Shown here piece after piece: positions 8,305 to 16,758 of a DNA stretch of 64,000 nucleotides (position 1 is its first letter; every line of letters starts with the position of its first letter). Source of the DNA: an uncultured Bacteroidales bacterium (lineage in GTDB: Bacteria > Bacteroidota > Bacteroidia > Bacteroidales > Muribaculaceae); contig CACYAW010000001.1 of assembly GCA_902772455.1 (NCBI GenBank), positions 31,001 through 95,000 of the forward strand, written 5' to 3'. Made by a program: the position numbers and the translations under genes. The notes below the pieces were generated by a model. It was not told where the DNA came from. It ran no database searches and saw only the letters and a list, made by a program, of their open reading frames with translations.

Positions 8305-8440
8305 TCAAAAATCTAAGGACCCTCAACAAATAATTGCTCCAAATCTTGAAATATTACCTCTCCCCGATAATCAGGGGGATATTTTATTAAATGCTGAGGA
8401 AAGCCGGAATCGGTAAACTGCCGTTTCCGGCTTTCTTCGT
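8305..8440 (+). ncRNA. Candidate small RNA or structured leader
   Basis: Between the promoter at 8271-8299 and the separate promoter at 8490-8520 lies about 135 bp without a gene. It contains a small hairpin (tcccc / gggga, 8361-8379) and then a strong one, gaaagccggaa (8399-8409) pairing with ttccggctttc (8425-8435), followed by a T-rich stretch that is not a pure T run. This arrangement fits a short stand-alone RNA ended by a terminator, or a leader attenuator. I do not recognise a named RNA family. Confidence 0.4.
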
Positions 8441-8489
8441 CATTTCATCATTTTTAATATAATGTATGACATTTTTTGACGGACAGTAT

Positions 8490-8520
8490 TTTGAGGTATG
8501 AGGGTTTTATAGTAATTTAG
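8490..8520 (+). promoter_or_regulatory. Promoter for the DUF5106 gene
   Basis: TTTG at 8490-8493 and TAATTTAG at 8513-8520 are 19 bases apart (one mismatch group in the -7 box). The predicted transcript start near 8526 is an argument against a start codon at 8529 and for the ATG at 8562. Confidence 0.6.
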
Positions 8521-8561
8521 CCGTTTAAATGAGGGCGATAGTTGCCCTGATACTTAAAGAA

Positions 8562-9458
8562 ATGAGACGTATATTATTGTTTATTAGTGCATTATTGTTG
8601 TGTTCCGTTGCCGCTATAGCTCAGGACCGCTTGGCCGAGCAGCTGCCTGGCCGCTTGTTCCCTTATCCAATGGCGCCCGACACGTGCACTACTTTGGAGA
8701 GTCGTTGCAACTACATTATCACGCATTTTTGGGACGGTTATGACATCAGCAAGCCCATCAGTGATGAGGCGGTATTTGAGGATACATTCCGTGATTTTGT
8801 TGATTTTTTCCGCTTCGCGCATCGCAATATTGTGATGAACTCGGTGAGTGACCTGATGAATAAGGCGCAATCCAACTCGTCTAACTTGCTCAAGCTGGGT
8901 GAGGTCGCCGAGCGCGCGCTCTACGGCACTGAAGCCGAGTTCTGGAGTGATGAAGTGTATGTTGCTTTTATCAAGCCGCTGGCATCTAACAAAAGTTTGC
9001 CTAAGCAGGTGCGGGAACGCTATGCTTCTCAGTTGGCCCGCATCAATTCCGTTCAAGTGGGTGCTGTGCTTGATTTTGAATATGTTGGCGCCGATGGTTT
9101 AAAGCATCGATTGAGCGATTTGCCTGAGTGCGAGTCCCTCATTCTTCTGTTTATTGACGATAGCATGGACAGCAAGATCGGGCGTTTGCGACTGAGTACC
9201 GATGTGGCATTGAACGCGCTGCTCGAGTCAGGCAAGGCCAAATTGCTTTGTATAAGCATGAACGCCTTTAGTGCCAACTGGGCCCGTGAGGCTGCCGGAT
9301 ACTGCGACAATTGGATCGTGGGTTGTGATGAGAACTTAAAGAATCAGTTGGACCTGCGCGTTTTCCCTTGCTGTTATGTTCTTGACGGACAACATACTAT
9401 TGTCAGCAAGAGCCTGTCGGTCGAGGGACTGATGTCGGCAGTGAATCCCAATTATTAG
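8562..9458 (+). CDS. Secreted DUF5106 thioredoxin-fold protein
   Basis: Starting at the ATG at 8562 gives a standard signal peptide (MRRILLFISALLLC then SVAAIAQ) and leaves room for the promoter at 8490-8520. An upstream ATG at 8529 would lie almost at the transcript start. The N-terminal part (FPYPMAPDTCTTLESRCNYI, HFWDGYDI) matches the DUF5106 family common in Prevotella and Bacteroides. The C-terminal half resembles a thioredoxin-like domain (LILLFIDDS, then RVFPCCYVLDG) without an obvious CxxC. Function unknown; a periplasmic redox or thiol-related role is a weak inference. Confidence 0.75.
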   Translation: MRRILLFISALLLCSVAAIAQDRLAEQLPGRLFPYPMAPDTCTTLESRCNYIITHFWDGYDISKPISDEAVFEDTFRDFVDFFRFAHRNIVMNSVSDLMNKAQSNSSNLLKLGEVAERALYGTEAEFWSDEVYVAFIKPLASNKSLPKQVRERYASQLARINSVQVGAVLDFEYVGADGLKHRLSDLPECESLILLFIDDSMDSKIGRLRLSTDVALNALLESGKAKLLCISMNAFSANWAREAAGYCDNWIVGCDENLKNQLDLRVFPCCYVLDGQHTIVSKSLSVEGLMSAVNPNY

Positions 9459-9512
9459 TCTTGGGCTTTCCGTTTTGGGTAAGAGAGTGAAATTACTAAA
9501 AATAAAGAGGTT

Positions 9513-9998
9513 ATGACACGATTTTTCAAGAACCTGTTCCTCTATAGCGCCGGGCACACCTACAGCAACCTGTCGCGCTTGTTCCTTCGCCTGTTCACTG
9601 GCATTATGTTCCTGCAGTTGTGCATCCGACAGATGCTGAGCTTTGACCAGATTGTACCCACATTCCAGGGTTTTATGGGCATGAGCCCCGAGGCGTCGAT
9701 GACAGCGCTTGTGGTGATTGAGCTCTTGTGTGCCGTTTGTATCATGCTCGGTTTGCTCACGCGGTTTGCTGTGCTGTTCCCGTTGGGGCTGATGCTTGTT
9801 GCCGAGAATGTTATCATGGCGTCACCCGAATCGATCACTAACCAGCTGTTCAATTTCGCGCCGGGCTATCCCGTCATGTTCATTGGCATTTTTGTGTATA
9901 TGTTGCTGGCCGGCCCGGGAAAGATTTCCCTGGACTACTTCATTGCCGCCCATTTCACCGAGAGCGCTGCCGATGAGAAAGTCATTGACAATGCCTGA
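9513..9998 (+). CDS. DoxX-family inner-membrane protein
   Basis: The 161-residue protein has four hydrophobic segments, with RLFLRLFTGIMFLQ early on, ALVVIELLCAVCIMLGLLTR in the second and third segments, and GPGKISLDYFI near the end. This layout is typical of DoxX/YphA-like proteins, whose biochemical role is mostly unassigned. It follows the DUF5106 gene by about 50 bases and may be cotranscribed. Confidence 0.75.
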   Translation: MTRFFKNLFLYSAGHTYSNLSRLFLRLFTGIMFLQLCIRQMLSFDQIVPTFQGFMGMSPEASMTALVVIELLCAVCIMLGLLTRFAVLFPLGLMLVAENVIMASPESITNQLFNFAPGYPVMFIGIFVYMLLAGPGKISLDYFIAAHFTESAADEKVIDNA

Positions 9999-10009
9999 TG
10001 CCCAACACC

Positions 10010-10062
10010 TAACAACTAAGGACTTAAGGACTAACAACTAAGGACTAAAAACTAAAAACTCC
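10010..10062 (+). repeat. aactaagg/aactaaaa repeat tract before mnmA
   Basis: The whole gap from the DoxX gene to the mnmA ATG is made of repeated units such as caactaagga, cttaagga and ctaaaaa. It belongs to the same class as the tracts at 61, 4057, 15096 and 40207. Confidence 0.65.
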
Positions 10063-11127
10063 ATGAGCATCGCAGTACTCATATCGGGAGGCGTTGACAG
10101 CGCCGTGGTGGTCCACCGGCTCAAGGAGCAGGGCGAGGACTTGCACCTGTTTTACATCCGCATTGGCATGGATAATGACGAGGGCGACTGTAGCGCCGAA
10201 GAGGACATCGAGATGTGTTCCCTGATTGCCCGCCGTTATGGTCTGCCGCTGGAGGTGGTGTCGCTGCACCAGGAGTACTGGGACCATGTGATGGAATATG
10301 CCCTGCGCACCGTGCGCGAGGGCCTCACGCCCAACCCCGACATGATGTGCAACCGCATGATCAAGTTCGGCTTTTTCGAGCAGCGGTGGGGCAAGGACTT
10401 TGACATGACAGCCACGGGACACTATGCCACCACACGCATGGTCGATGGCGTGAAATATCTGGCCACAGCGGTCGATCCTGTCAAGGACCAGACCGATTTC
10501 TTGGCTCAAATCACCTATGACCAGCTCCTCCATGTGATGTTCCCCATCGGCAACCTGCCCAAGGAGGAGGTGCGACGCATTGCCGAAGCCGCCAAGCTGC
10601 CCAACGCCTATCGCCGTGACAGCCAGGGCATCTGTTTTTTGGGGCAGATTGACTATAATGACTTCATCCGCCGCCACTTGGGAGAGCGCCCCGGTCCCAT
10701 CATCGAGTTGGAAACCGGACGCAAACTGGGTGAGCACCGCGGTTTCTGGTTCCACACCATTGGCCAGCGCAAGGGCCTGGGGCTGAGCGGTGGACCCTGG
10801 TATGTGGTCCGCAAGAACGTGAAGGAGAACGTCATCTATGTCTCCAACGGCTATGGCACCGATAAGCAGTATGGCCGCACGCTCATGTTGGATGAGATGC
10901 ACTTTATTTCAGGCAACCCGTGGGGCAATTCTGCCAGCTCGGTTGACATCATGTTCAAGAACCGTCACACGCCGCACATCATGCGTGGCAAGTTGACGCA
11001 TATCGAAGACCGCCGTTGGGTCATCGAGAGCGAGGAGGATGTCCAGGGCATCGCTCCCGGCCAGTTCGCCGTCATCTATGACACCAAGGGCGAACTGTGC
11101 TTTGGCAGTGGCATCATCACCAATTAA
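10063..11127 (+). CDS. mnmA: tRNA-specific 2-thiouridylase MnmA
   Basis: MnmA installs sulfur at C2 of the wobble uridine in tRNA for Lys, Glu and Gln. The 354-residue protein has the ATP pyrophosphatase P-loop ISGGVDSA (residues 7-14), NPDMMCNR with the first catalytic Cys at 96, and QGICFLGQ with the second at 191. The length matches bacterial MnmA. The start directly follows an A-rich repeat tract; no other start is plausible because the P-loop begins within eight residues. Confidence 0.95.
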   Translation: MSIAVLISGGVDSAVVVHRLKEQGEDLHLFYIRIGMDNDEGDCSAEEDIEMCSLIARRYGLPLEVVSLHQEYWDHVMEYALRTVREGLTPNPDMMCNRMIKFGFFEQRWGKDFDMTATGHYATTRMVDGVKYLATAVDPVKDQTDFLAQITYDQLLHVMFPIGNLPKEEVRRIAEAAKLPNAYRRDSQGICFLGQIDYNDFIRRHLGERPGPIIELETGRKLGEHRGFWFHTIGQRKGLGLSGGPWYVVRKNVKENVIYVSNGYGTDKQYGRTLMLDEMHFISGNPWGNSASSVDIMFKNRHTPHIMRGKLTHIEDRRWVIESEEDVQGIAPGQFAVIYDTKGELCFGSGIITN

Positions 11128-11147
11128 CCGTGCCTGATCGAGTGTCC

Positions 11148-12950
11148 ATGAGCGGCAAACCCAAGATAATAGACCGGATCCTGAAGGCGTTGAAGGCCTT
11201 TGCACGTCCTGTTGTGCAGGAGTGGCCCTTGTGGTGCACGATGCTGATCACTCTGGTTCCGTCATTATGGCAGAGCTGGGAATACCACCTGAGATGGTTC
11301 CATGAATTGCCTCTGGGCGTGGTCCTGTCCACCCTGAGCAGCATGAGCGTGGTGGCGGTTGTGGCCACCCTGGTGGTGTGGCTTGTTTCCAAACTGCATC
11401 ACCGCAAGCTGGTTAAAACTCTGATTTACATCGTATTGATTGCGCAATGGCTCGTGGCCCTTTTCCTGTGGCGCAATTTCAGTACCTCCTATACGCCCCA
11501 AGTGCTGCAGCTGCTGGCCGAGACCAACCGTGGCGAGAGCACCGAGTTCCTGAGTACCTGGATTACTGCTCACGGCACCATGCGATCGCTGCTTCTCGTA
11601 GGCCTGACGCTGTTTACGGTTCTCTTGTGCGAGTTCTTCCGCAACCGTGTCGCACGGTGGCTGTCGCATGCAGTTCCCTCGGTATTGATCGCCATCCTCG
11701 TCGGAGCCATGCTGTTGCAGGGCCTGTGGCTTGGTCACAAACTGGTGAGGCCTTTTGACTCGTTATATGAGCTGGAGATGGCCGAGGCCCGCTACCACAG
11801 CAGTGACGTCTTCTCGATGCTGCATGCGTCGATAATGACCTTGAACTTCCAGCAGCGCGAGAATACCGCAGCCATCGACCTGGCCATCAAGGCGGCCACG
11901 ACAGGAAAAGTGAGATGTGACGCCGATTCGATTGAGGTGGTGCTGGTCATCGGCGAGAGCTACAACAAGTGGCACTCGAGCTTGTATGGCTATGCCTTGG
12001 ACACCTCGCCGCTGATGGCTGCCGAGCGCGACAAGGGGCTTCTCACCGTGTTTACCGATGCCATTGCACCTTATAACCTCACCAGCGTGACCATCAAGAA
12101 CATGATGAGCCTCAATAGCCTGGCTGCCGGAGAACCCTGGCACAGCAAGCCCATGTGGCCGGCTGTGATGCGGCGCGCTGGCTGGCAGGTGGACGTGTGG
12201 GACAACCAGCGTGACTTCATGGTGAACGAGACGTTCTCGGCATCGCTCAACTCGTTCCTGTTCGCTCCAGAGATTGTGGAGCGTGTGTATCATGCTGTGA
12301 ACGATACGGCATATGAGTTTGACGGTGACCTGGTGAAAGACTATTTCGACCATTGCAGGCCCGCCGCGCGGCGCATGGTGATTTTTCACCTGATGGGCCA
12401 GCACACGAGTTATGACGCCCGCTACCCGCACACCCGCGAGTGGGAAGTATGGACAACCGGTGACCTTCCTGGCGCCAATGCGTCCTATCTCGATGCTCAC
12501 CGTCGAGGCATCATGCTCGACTATGCACGCGCCACGCGTTACAACGACTATGTGCTGGCAAGCATCCTTGAGCATTACCGTGATCGTGATGCTGTGGTGG
12601 TGATGCTAAGCGACCATGGTGAGGAAGTGTTTGATTACCGGGACTTTATGGAGCGTGACCACAATCCTCAAAAATCGCCACAAATGGTTCGATACGAGAA
12701 CGGTATCCCCCTGCTGGTGTGGTGCTCGCCGGTTTACAGGCAGCGCCATCCCGATCGTGCCGCTGCTGTTGCAGCCGCAGCCCATCGTCCGTTCATGAGC
12801 GACGCTCTGGGACAGATGCTGCTGTGGCTGGGCATGGTGGAGAGTCCGTGGTGCGACAGCACACGCAACGTGCTGCACGACGGTTACAGGCCCGCAAAGC
12901 GGCTGATTTATGACAAAATAGACTACGACAGTTTGGCCAATCAGCGCTAA
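11148..12950 (+). CDS. Sulfatase-fold phosphoethanolamine transferase (EptA-like)
   Basis: With the ATG at 11148 the protein has 600 residues; an upstream in-frame start at 11097 would overlap mnmA. Residues about 25-200 hold four or five membrane segments, then a periplasmic sulfatase-fold domain starts at VLVIGESYNKWHSSLYGY (266-282). Further landmarks are APYNLTSVTIKNMMSLN (probable Thr nucleophile region near 311-315), FHLMGQHTSYDARYP and MLSDHGEEVFDY with metal ligands. The family transfers phosphoethanolamine to lipid A or other glycans, changing surface charge. Acceptor not predictable; the kdsA gene nearby confirms an LPS-type envelope. Confidence 0.83.
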   Translation: MSGKPKIIDRILKALKAFARPVVQEWPLWCTMLITLVPSLWQSWEYHLRWFHELPLGVVLSTLSSMSVVAVVATLVVWLVSKLHHRKLVKTLIYIVLIAQWLVALFLWRNFSTSYTPQVLQLLAETNRGESTEFLSTWITAHGTMRSLLLVGLTLFTVLLCEFFRNRVARWLSHAVPSVLIAILVGAMLLQGLWLGHKLVRPFDSLYELEMAEARYHSSDVFSMLHASIMTLNFQQRENTAAIDLAIKAATTGKVRCDADSIEVVLVIGESYNKWHSSLYGYALDTSPLMAAERDKGLLTVFTDAIAPYNLTSVTIKNMMSLNSLAAGEPWHSKPMWPAVMRRAGWQVDVWDNQRDFMVNETFSASLNSFLFAPEIVERVYHAVNDTAYEFDGDLVKDYFDHCRPAARRMVIFHLMGQHTSYDARYPHTREWEVWTTGDLPGANASYLDAHRRGIMLDYARATRYNDYVLASILEHYRDRDAVVVMLSDHGEEVFDYRDFMERDHNPQKSPQMVRYENGIPLLVWCSPVYRQRHPDRAAAVAAAAHRPFMSDALGQMLLWLGMVESPWCDSTRNVLHDGYRPAKRLIYDKIDYDSLANQR

Positions 12951-12964
12951 AGTTATTGACAATG

Positions 12965-12996
12965 CTTGGTATAGTCGGGAAATGTCCTTATTTTTG
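12965..12996 (+). promoter_or_regulatory. Promoter for the bifunctional nuclease gene
   Basis: CTTG at 12965-12968 and TATTTTTG at 12989-12996 are separated by 20 bases, matching the Bacteroidota pattern with one mismatch in the -33 box. The start codon at 13030 follows about 30 bases after the predicted transcript start. Confidence 0.65.
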
Positions 12997-13029
12997 CAAT
13001 CGCTTTAGAATACTTCAATATCACAGGAC

Positions 13030-13626
13030 ATGGAGAAAGAAAATCTGATAGCCTTGAAGGTGCTGGGAATCACCCGCAGTGAGGTGCAGCCAGGCGCTTA
13101 CGCCCTGCTGCTCGAGAATGCCGACAGCACGCCCGACCAGGCTCGACGCATCCCTATCGTGGTGGGGGCTGCCGAGGCCCAGTCCATAGCTGTTCATCTC
13201 GAACAGGTGCTGCCGTCGCGTCCGTTGACCCACGACCTGTTCGTCAGCATGTTTCATGCCTATGGTATCGAGTTGCAGCGTGTCACGATCTACAGTTTCA
13301 AGAATGGGGTCTTTGCCGCGATGATGCATGTCAACAATGGCATGGCCGAGGTGGACATCGACTCCCGCACGAGCGACGCCATCGCCATTGCCCTGCGCAC
13401 GGGAGCACCCATCTATACCACTCCCGACGTAATGGAACTCACGAGCTATGAATGGCGGCGCGACGGCGAATACAAGTCCCAGAAACCTGTTCGTCTCGAG
13501 GACTTGCCTGTCGAGAAACTGGAGCGCCGCATGCAGCAGTATGTCGAAAAGGAGGAATATGAGCGCGCTGCCAAGATTCAGAAAATCATTGCACAGAAAA
13601 CAAATGCGCAACAAAGCGGCGAATAA
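13030..13626 (+). CDS. Bifunctional nuclease family protein (DUF151) with UvrB/UvrC motif
   Basis: The 198-residue cytoplasmic protein has the DUF151 domain over about residues 1-135 (RRIPIVVGAAEAQSIAVHLE, SRPLTHDLF, DSRTSDAIAIALR are characteristic). A short UVR-type helix hairpin follows (EKEEYERAAKIQKII, about 172-186). Members are common in Bacteroidota and show nuclease activity in the few cases tested; the cellular role is unclear. The stop codon lies inside a perfect terminator hairpin. Confidence 0.82.
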   Translation: MEKENLIALKVLGITRSEVQPGAYALLLENADSTPDQARRIPIVVGAAEAQSIAVHLEQVLPSRPLTHDLFVSMFHAYGIELQRVTIYSFKNGVFAAMMHVNNGMAEVDIDSRTSDAIAIALRTGAPIYTTPDVMELTSYEWRRDGEYKSQKPVRLEDLPVEKLERRMQQYVEKEEYERAAKIQKIIAQKTNAQQSGE

Positions 13627-13639
13627 TCGCCGTTTTTTT
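13617..13639 (+). terminator. Rho-independent terminator overlapping a stop codon
   Basis: cggcga (13617-13622) pairs perfectly with tcgccg (13627-13632) across a four-base loop and is followed by seven T residues. The TAA stop of the nuclease gene (13624-13626) is in the loop region. Confidence 0.85.
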
Positions 13640-13698
13640 ACTACCTTTGCCTCACGGCTACAGTAGGCTGCGCCTCAACATAAAAAAGATTGAATTCT

Positions 13699-13729
13699 TT
13701 TGTTCTGTGCTCGGCTTGCACTACCTTTG
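13699..13729 (+). promoter_or_regulatory. Promoter for the nucleoside permease gene
   Basis: TTTG at 13699-13702 and TACCTTTG at 13722-13729 with a 19-base spacer match the consensus fully. A second TACCTTTG at 13642-13649 in similar context (ctacctttg) lacks a -33 box and looks like a partial duplication of this element. Confidence 0.75.
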
Positions 13730-13757
13730 TCAATTAAACATTTAAATAGGATATCTT

Positions 13758-15083
13758 ATGAAGAATTTAAAGTTAAGACTCATTGTGATGAATTTCCTGG
13801 AGTTTGCCGTGTGGGGTGCCTATCTGACCTGCATGGGCAATTATCTGGGACGTGCCGGCATGGGAGCCGAGATTTCTTGGTTTTATGCCATCCAGGGCAT
13901 CGTGTCGATTTTCATGCCCACCCTGATGGGTATTGTTGCCGACAAGTATATCCAGCCTCAGCGTCTGCTGGGCATCTGCCACCTGATCGCCGGTATGGCA
14001 ATGCTCGCGTTGGCCTACATGGGCATGACCAACCCCATGCCTGACAAGGTGGCCTTCATCACCATCTATACCTTGAGTGTGGCATTCTACATGCCCACGC
14101 TGGCACTGTCCAACACAGCCGCGTTCACCATCCTTAAGGAAAACGGCATGGACACCGAGAAGGACTTCCCGCCCATCCGCGTGTTCGGCACCATCGGCTT
14201 CATCTGCACGATGTGGTTTGTCAACTGCGCTGTGCTTGAGGGCGGCAGCTTCGGTTTCACACTGGGTGAGAGTGCCGACAAGTTCCAGTACACCTACATG
14301 CAGTTTGTGGTATCGGGCCTGCTGAGCCTGGTGCTCTTCCTGTACTGCTTAACCTTGCCCGAGTGCAAGCTGGTGAAGAAGGAATCGCAGTCGCTGGCCG
14401 AGCAGCTGGGATTGAGCGCCTTCAAGCTGTTCAAGACCAAGAAGATGGCCATGTTCTTCATCTTCTCGGCCATGTTGGGTATGTCCTTGCAGGTGACCAA
14501 CGGTTTTGCCACTCCCTATCTGACCCACTTCAAGAGCGATCCCGCGATGGCCGACACCTTCGGCGCCAACAACGCCACCATGCTCGTGTCGCTCTCGCAG
14601 ATTGCCGAGGCCCTGTGCATCCTGCTGATTCCGTTCTTCCTGAAGCGTTACGGCATCAAGGTGGTGATGTTGATCGCCATGTTTGCTTGGGTATTGAGGT
14701 TCGGCTTCTTCGGTGCCGGCAATCCTGCCTTCCCCGGTGTGATCCTCATCGTGCTGTCATGTCTGGTCTATGGCGTTGCGTTTGACTTCTTCAACGTCTC
14801 GGGCGGTATCTTTGTCGACAAGGAATGCGCTCCCGACGTCAAGGCATCGGCCCAGGGTCTGTTCATGCTGATGACCAACGGTCTGGGTGCCACTATCGGC
14901 ACGCTGGCAGCAGGCGCTATCGTCAATAGCCTGTGCCACTGGACCGAGGACGGCTTCCTTGTGGGCAACACCCCCACGAGCTGGAGCACAGCATGGTACA
15001 TCTTCGCAACGTTTGCCCTCGTGGTAGCCGTGTCGTTCATGTTCCTGTTCAAGTACAAGCACGTGCGCGAAGACAAAAAATGA
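13758..15083 (+). CDS. NupG-type nucleoside permease (MFS, nucleoside:H+ symporter family)
   Basis: This 441-residue inner-membrane protein has 12 predicted segments. The N-terminus (MNFLEFAVWGAYLTCMGNYL) and the later IRVFGTIGFICTMWFVN and NVSGGIFVDKE stretches are typical of the nucleoside:H+ symporter branch that includes NupG and XapB. It probably imports nucleosides for salvage. It is transcribed from its own promoter and is followed by a repeat tract and rsmE. Confidence 0.82.
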   Translation: MKNLKLRLIVMNFLEFAVWGAYLTCMGNYLGRAGMGAEISWFYAIQGIVSIFMPTLMGIVADKYIQPQRLLGICHLIAGMAMLALAYMGMTNPMPDKVAFITIYTLSVAFYMPTLALSNTAAFTILKENGMDTEKDFPPIRVFGTIGFICTMWFVNCAVLEGGSFGFTLGESADKFQYTYMQFVVSGLLSLVLFLYCLTLPECKLVKKESQSLAEQLGLSAFKLFKTKKMAMFFIFSAMLGMSLQVTNGFATPYLTHFKSDPAMADTFGANNATMLVSLSQIAEALCILLIPFFLKRYGIKVVMLIAMFAWVLRFGFFGAGNPAFPGVILIVLSCLVYGVAFDFFNVSGGIFVDKECAPDVKASAQGLFMLMTNGLGATIGTLAAGAIVNSLCHWTEDGFLVGNTPTSWSTAWYIFATFALVVAVSFMFLFKYKHVREDKK

Positions 15084-15095
15084 CCCGGTTGACAG

Positions 15096-15157
15096 CCCAC
15101 TAAGGACTAAAAACTAAGGACTTAAAACTTAAAACTTAAAACTTAAAACTAAAAGTT
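15096..15157 (+). repeat. acttaaa heptamer tract before rsmE
   Basis: The gap between the permease and rsmE consists of ctaaggact and aaaact units followed by at least four near-perfect 7-bp units acttaaa (15119-15147). It is the most regular of the A-rich leader tracts in the window and lies a few bases before the rsmE start. Confidence 0.75.
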
Positions 15158-15158
15158 A

Positions 15159-15878
15159 ATGCACCGTTTCTATTGCCCCGATATTGCCGCCACATTGACG
15201 CTGGGCGAGGAGGATTCCAAGCACTGCGTCAAGGTGCTACGCATGGCCGAGGGCGACACCATCGAGGTGGTGGACGGAAACGGAACCCTATACACTTGCC
15301 GCATCACGATGGCGCATCCCAAGCGGTGCGCCATCGAGGTGCAGGATAAGCAAACGCAAGAGCCCCACTGGGGACACCGCATTGTGCTGGCCATCGCGCC
15401 CACCAAGAATCTGGACCGCATCGAGTGGCTCGTCGAGAAGTGCGTCGAGATGGGCGTGGACCGCATCATCCCGCTGCGCTGCCACAACAGCGAGCGCACG
15501 GTGCTCAAGACCGAGCGGCTCAAGAAAATCATGGTCTCCGCCATGAAACAGTCGCTCAAGGCGACCTTGCCACGGCTCGACGAGATGACCTCGGTCATGG
15601 ATGTCATTGCCGAGGATTTTGACGGCACACGGTGCATCGCCTATTGTGACGCCATGCTGCCGCGTGAGCAGCGACGCACGCTGCCCAGCGTTTATCGGCC
15701 TGGCGGTGACGTGATGGTGCTAATCGGCCCCGAGGGCGATTTCAGCCCCGAGGAGGTGCAGGCTGCCACAGCGGCCGGTTTCATCCCTGTGACACTGGGG
15801 GAGAGCCGCCTCCGAACCGAGACTGCCGGCCTCATGGCCGTTGCTGCTGTTCACGCTATGGATCAGAGCGTGAAGTGA
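15159..15878 (+). CDS. rsmE: 16S rRNA (uracil-1498-N3) methyltransferase RsmE
   Basis: RsmE methylates N3 of U1498 in the decoding region of 16S rRNA. The 239-residue protein has an N-terminal PUA-like part (HCVKVLRMAEGD) and a C-terminal SPOUT knot: LIGPEGDFSPEEV (near 186-198) and LGESRLRTETAGL (near 212-224) are diagnostic. Length and start are normal. Confidence 0.95.
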   Translation: MHRFYCPDIAATLTLGEEDSKHCVKVLRMAEGDTIEVVDGNGTLYTCRITMAHPKRCAIEVQDKQTQEPHWGHRIVLAIAPTKNLDRIEWLVEKCVEMGVDRIIPLRCHNSERTVLKTERLKKIMVSAMKQSLKATLPRLDEMTSVMDVIAEDFDGTRCIAYCDAMLPREQRRTLPSVYRPGGDVMVLIGPEGDFSPEEVQAATAAGFIPVTLGESRLRTETAGLMAVAAVHAMDQSVK

Positions 15879-15912
15879 TGTTTTTTATGATTTAAAGTAT
15901 AGAGATTAGAAT

Positions 15913-16731
15913 ATGTTAAAAGAATTATTGGCATCGCCAACACACAACTTCTTCCTGCTGGCCGGCCCCTGTGTGATCGAGGGCGAGGAAATGGCATTGG
16001 ACATTGCCGAAAAGGCGATGAAGATTACCCAGGCGCTCAACATCCCTTACGTGTTCAAGGGCAGTTACCGCAAGGCTAACCGTTCACGCATGGATTCCTT
16101 CACCGGCATCGGTGACGAGAAGGCGTTGCGCATCCTGCGCAAGGTGGGCGAGACCTTCAATATTCCTGTGGTGACCGATATCCATGAACCTGTCGAGGCC
16201 GACATTGCTGCCGAGTATGTTGACGTTTTGCAGATTCCCGCTTTCCTGTGCCGTCAGACCGAATTACTGGTCGCTGCCGCACACACGGGACGCATGGTGA
16301 ACATCAAGAAGGGGCAGTTCCTGGCTCCCGAGTCGATGCGCTTTGCAGTGCAAAAGGTGAGGGATGCAGGCAACGATGAGGTCACGATCACCGAGCGCGG
16401 TACGACCTTCGGCTACCAGGACCTGGTGGTGGACTTCCGTGGCGTGCCTGTGATGCAGGCCTTTGCCCCGGTCATCGTTGATATCACCCACAGCCTGCAG
16501 CAGCCCAACCAGGGTGGGGGAGTGACGGGGGGACGTCCCGAACTCATCGAGACCATGGCCCGTGCCGCTATCGCTGCAGGTGCCGATGGCCTGTTCCTGG
16601 AAACGCATCAGGACCCCTCTGTTGCCAAGAGCGACGGCGCCAACATGCTCCGCCTGGATTTGCTGGAGGGGTTGCTCAACCGCCTGACGCAGTTGCGTGA
16701 GACGATTATCAAGATCGATAACAAGCTGTAA
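15913..16731 (+). CDS. kdsA: 3-deoxy-8-phosphooctulonate synthase (Kdo-8-P synthase)
   Basis: KdsA condenses phosphoenolpyruvate with arabinose-5-phosphate to make Kdo-8-phosphate for the LPS inner core. The 272-residue protein has LLAGPCVIEGEE (residues 16-27), FKGSYRKANRSR (near 50-61), QIPAFLCRQTELL (near 105-117) and TGGRPELIETMA. The Cys in AGPCVIE is often seen in the metal-dependent form of the enzyme. It shows that the organism builds an LPS-type outer membrane. Confidence 0.96.
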   Translation: MLKELLASPTHNFFLLAGPCVIEGEEMALDIAEKAMKITQALNIPYVFKGSYRKANRSRMDSFTGIGDEKALRILRKVGETFNIPVVTDIHEPVEADIAAEYVDVLQIPAFLCRQTELLVAAAHTGRMVNIKKGQFLAPESMRFAVQKVRDAGNDEVTITERGTTFGYQDLVVDFRGVPVMQAFAPVIVDITHSLQQPNQGGGVTGGRPELIETMARAAIAAGADGLFLETHQDPSVAKSDGANMLRLDLLEGLLNRLTQLRETIIKIDNKL

Positions 16732-16758
16732 AGCAGCAACAGCCTAATATATCATTTT

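Noticed and set aside
11148-12950. Sulfatase-fold enzyme as a client of the SUMF1 proteins
   Set aside because: It has a Thr-type nucleophile region and no CxPxR sulfatase motif, and the SUMF1 proteins lack the FGE cysteines, so no activation link is supported.
13642-13649. TACCTTTG as an additional promoter before the permease
   Set aside because: The -33 position falls inside the terminator hairpin of the nuclease gene; it looks like a partial duplication of the true box at 13722.
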